From: Methanobrevibacter sp.
GTDB taxonomy: Archaea > Methanobacteriota > Methanobacteria > Methanobacteriales > Methanobacteriaceae
DNA: 6,633 nt
Reading direction: 5' to 3'
NCBI GenBank assembly: GCA_009776495.1
Contig: WRNS01000052.1
Location: 1 to 6,633, forward strand
In this document: in pieces, positions 5,404-6,633 of the stretch
Layout of the letters: each line of letters starts with the position of its first letter
Numbering within the stretch: the stretch's first letter is position 1
Notes under the pieces: generated by a model
What the model saw: the letters and a program-made list of their open reading frames with translations, nothing else
The model's database searches: none
What the model was told of the DNA's origin: nothing
Made by a program: the position numbers and the translations under genes

Positions 5404-5958
5404 ATGACTGATAATACATTTGCAAATCCAGCCCCATTAGGTCTTTTTGGGTTTGGAATAACAACAATTTTACTTAGTTTGCATAATGCAGGAATTACTG
5501 ACTTATCTATGGTTATCTTATCTGTAGCTGTATGTCTTGGAGGTTTTGCTCAGGTAATAGCTGGGATTTTTGAAATGAAATTTGAAAACACATTTGGTGC
5601 TTCAGCATTTATTTCATTTGGATTCTTCTGGATTTCAATGGCTATGATCTGGTTACTACCCACCATTGGGAATGTTCAAGCTGTAGATCCCGTTTCAATT
5701 GCTTTTTATTTACTAATATTTGGTTGTTTTACAAGTTTCATGTTTTTAAGTTCACTAAAACATGCCAAAATTCTTCAAATATTGTTTGCAGTAGTAAGTG
5801 TTCTATTCTTCTTACTAGCAGCAGCTGATTTTACAGGAATAGCTATTTTAACAACAATTGCTGGTTACTTAGGAATATTTTTAGGTGCAGCAGCTATGTA
5901 TGGCTGTGTTGGAATGATAGTTAACAACGATTGGAAAAAAGACATTTTCAAATTATAA
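5404..5958 (+). CDS. Acetate uptake transporter, GPR1/FUN34/YaaH (SatP) family
   Basis: This is a 184-residue inner-membrane protein with six predicted helices, the normal size and topology of the family. Diagnostic features are the N-terminal signature NPAPLGLFGFG (residues 8-18) and the conserved stretch GGFAQVIAGIFEMKFENTFGASAF (46-69, positions approximate), followed by FISFGFFW. A YLGIFLGAAAMYG block (155-167) lies in the last helix, where family members have a conserved small-residue and aromatic motif. Family members carry acetate, and SatP also carries succinate. In a hydrogenotrophic methanogen the likely use is import of acetate as a carbon source for acetyl-CoA. I chose the ATG at 5404 because GGAG (5391-5394) sits nine nt upstream; the in-frame ATG at 5389 overlaps that Shine-Dalgarno sequence and would add only MEKKI. 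The gene stands alone, with its own BRE/TATA upstream and an inverted-repeat terminator downstream. Confidence 0.93.
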   Translation: MTDNTFANPAPLGLFGFGITTILLSLHNAGITDLSMVILSVAVCLGGFAQVIAGIFEMKFENTFGASAFISFGFFWISMAMIWLLPTIGNVQAVDPVSIAFYLLIFGCFTSFMFLSSLKHAKILQILFAVVSVLFFLLAAADFTGIAILTTIAGYLGIFLGAAAMYGCVGMIVNNDWKKDIFKL

Positions 5959-5967
5959 TAAAGATTC

Positions 5968-5999
5968 TTAAAAATGTCTATTTAAATAGATATTTTTAA
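5968..5999. terminator. 32-bp inverted repeat between convergent genes
   Basis: The segment is palindromic about a centre between 5983 and 5984 (core TCTATTTAAATAGA, 5977-5990). It extends to both ends with one exception, G5976 opposite T5991, which is a G:U pair in RNA. It starts ten nt after the transporter stop codon. T-rich runs follow, including T7 at 6040-6046. It fits a terminator for the transporter, and by symmetry it could also serve the leftward gene ending at 6104, though that is 105 nt away. Confidence 0.6.
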
Positions 6000-6103
6000 A
6001 TTATTCTTTATTTTAAAAAAACTATCATTTAATCTTTTATTTTTTTAGAAATATTTGTTAAAACGTTCATATAAAAGAATGAATAATTGAATAGGGTTTT
6101 GAC

Positions 6104-6633
6104 CTAATAATCATTAGGAAGATGCTTTATAGTGGATTTATCAAACATTTCAATCATTTCTGGTCTGTAAACTTTGTCATAATAATCCCTAGGCAATAAT
6201 TTAGTGTTTAAATAAGTAACTTCAGTAGTTTTGTTAACTTTATAAGTAATTTTTAACTTATTTTTACTAAATATTTCAATGATTGTTTTATCATAAGTCC
6301 CATTGTGATAAGAAAATCTTCTAGATACTGTTAGTTTATAACTAATTAATTCGTCATTGACATGAATACTTGCATACCAATATAATTCCCTCTTGGAATC
6401 TTTTAGTAATCCATAAAAACTTTCTATTGAATGCTCTCTCATTACATTTTTAAGAATTTTTGGCCGAATAAATTTGAAATAATAATCTTTTGGATTTAAA
6501 TTAGTTTTAACGTAACTAACACTTTTATTGTTAGAAAACTTTCTGGAATAAACATCGAATGGAATAATATGATGATTTTCATCCTTGATTTTCAAGGAAA
6601 TTTTCAATTTATTTTTGCCATACCTTTCTATCA
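6104..6633 (-). CDS. Unrecognised internally repeated protein, 3' portion (start outside window)
   Basis: The frame is open from the window's right edge to the TAG at 6104, giving 175 visible residues. A TTG at 6607 could be taken as a start, but the residues upstream of it (IERYGKNK) continue a repeat, so the gene almost certainly begins beyond 6633. Two repeat units are visible. KNKLKI at residues 6-11 recurs at 123-128. YVKTNLNPKDYYFKFIRP (about 41-58) matches YLNTKLLPRDYYDKVYRP (about 140-158), sharing Y..T.L.P.DYY.K..RP. The second unit lacks about 17 residues between these blocks. The protein is basic, rich in Tyr, Lys and Ile, probably beta-rich, and has no signal peptide or membrane helix in the visible part. 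I do not recognise a family. A DNA- or RNA-binding repeat protein is possible from the charge but not shown. Confidence 0.7.
   Translation of the reverse strand, partial: IERYGKNKLKISLKIKDENHHIIPFDVYSRKFSNNKSVSYVKTNLNPKDYYFKFIRPKILKNVMREHSIESFYGLLKDSKRELYWYASIHVNDELISYKLTVSRRFSYHNGTYDKTIIEIFSKNKLKITYKVNKTTEVTYLNTKLLPRDYYDKVYRPEMIEMFDKSTIKHLPNDY

Noticed and set aside
1..6633. tRNA, rRNA, insertion sequence, integrase or defence system
   Set aside because: No GC-rich structured RNA stretch, transposase, integrase, nuclease or toxin-antitoxin motif was seen on either strand.

Overview
The window is very AT-rich, with long A and T runs between genes, and most likely comes from a methanogenic archaeon of the Methanobrevibacter type. 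Three things support this. A large surface protein is built from GGAIYN-type beta-helix coils, Ig-like domains and a C-terminal membrane anchor, which is the architecture of Methanobrevibacter adhesin-like proteins. An archaeal-style BRE/TATA element (AAAAGA-TTTAAATA) precedes the acetate transporter gene. A DUF169 protein, a family common in methanogens, is also present. Genus-level assignment is an inference; no rRNA or methanogenesis marker lies in the window.

Layout, left to right. 1-148 is an A-rich tail with nine A-tracts about 10 bp apart, which reads as a U-tract terminator for the leftward adhesin gene. 149-2572 (-) encodes an 807-residue adhesin-like protein whose start is fixed by a perfect Shine-Dalgarno sequence. 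2573-3323 is a 750-bp non-coding stretch holding a small hairpin, a dense cluster of palindromes and 20-bp-spaced operator-like motifs, and a 20-bp A-tract tandem array. 3324-3827 (-) encodes an unrecognised multi-pass membrane protein. 4009-4788 (-) encodes a cysteine-rich DUF169 protein. 4789-5403 is a 615-bp divergent intergenic region with a 21-bp tandem array (two near-identical 63-bp blocks), an inverted repeat and a TATA box. 5404-5958 (+) encodes a six-helix acetate transporter of the GPR1/FUN34/YaaH family. A near-perfect 32-bp inverted repeat follows it. 6104-6633 (-) is the 3' part of an unrecognised internally repeated protein whose start lies beyond the window.

Functionally, the genes look like individually transcribed accessory or surface loci rather than one operon, with spacings from about 145 to 750 bp. 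The acetate transporter would supply acetate for biosynthesis in a hydrogenotrophic methanogen. The adhesin is displayed at the cell surface. I see no defence, CRISPR, phage or transposase module. The least explained material is the intergenic DNA: three separate arrays are phased at one or two helical turns (about 10, 20 and 21 bp), and one compact palindrome cluster lies between the adhesin and membrane-protein genes.
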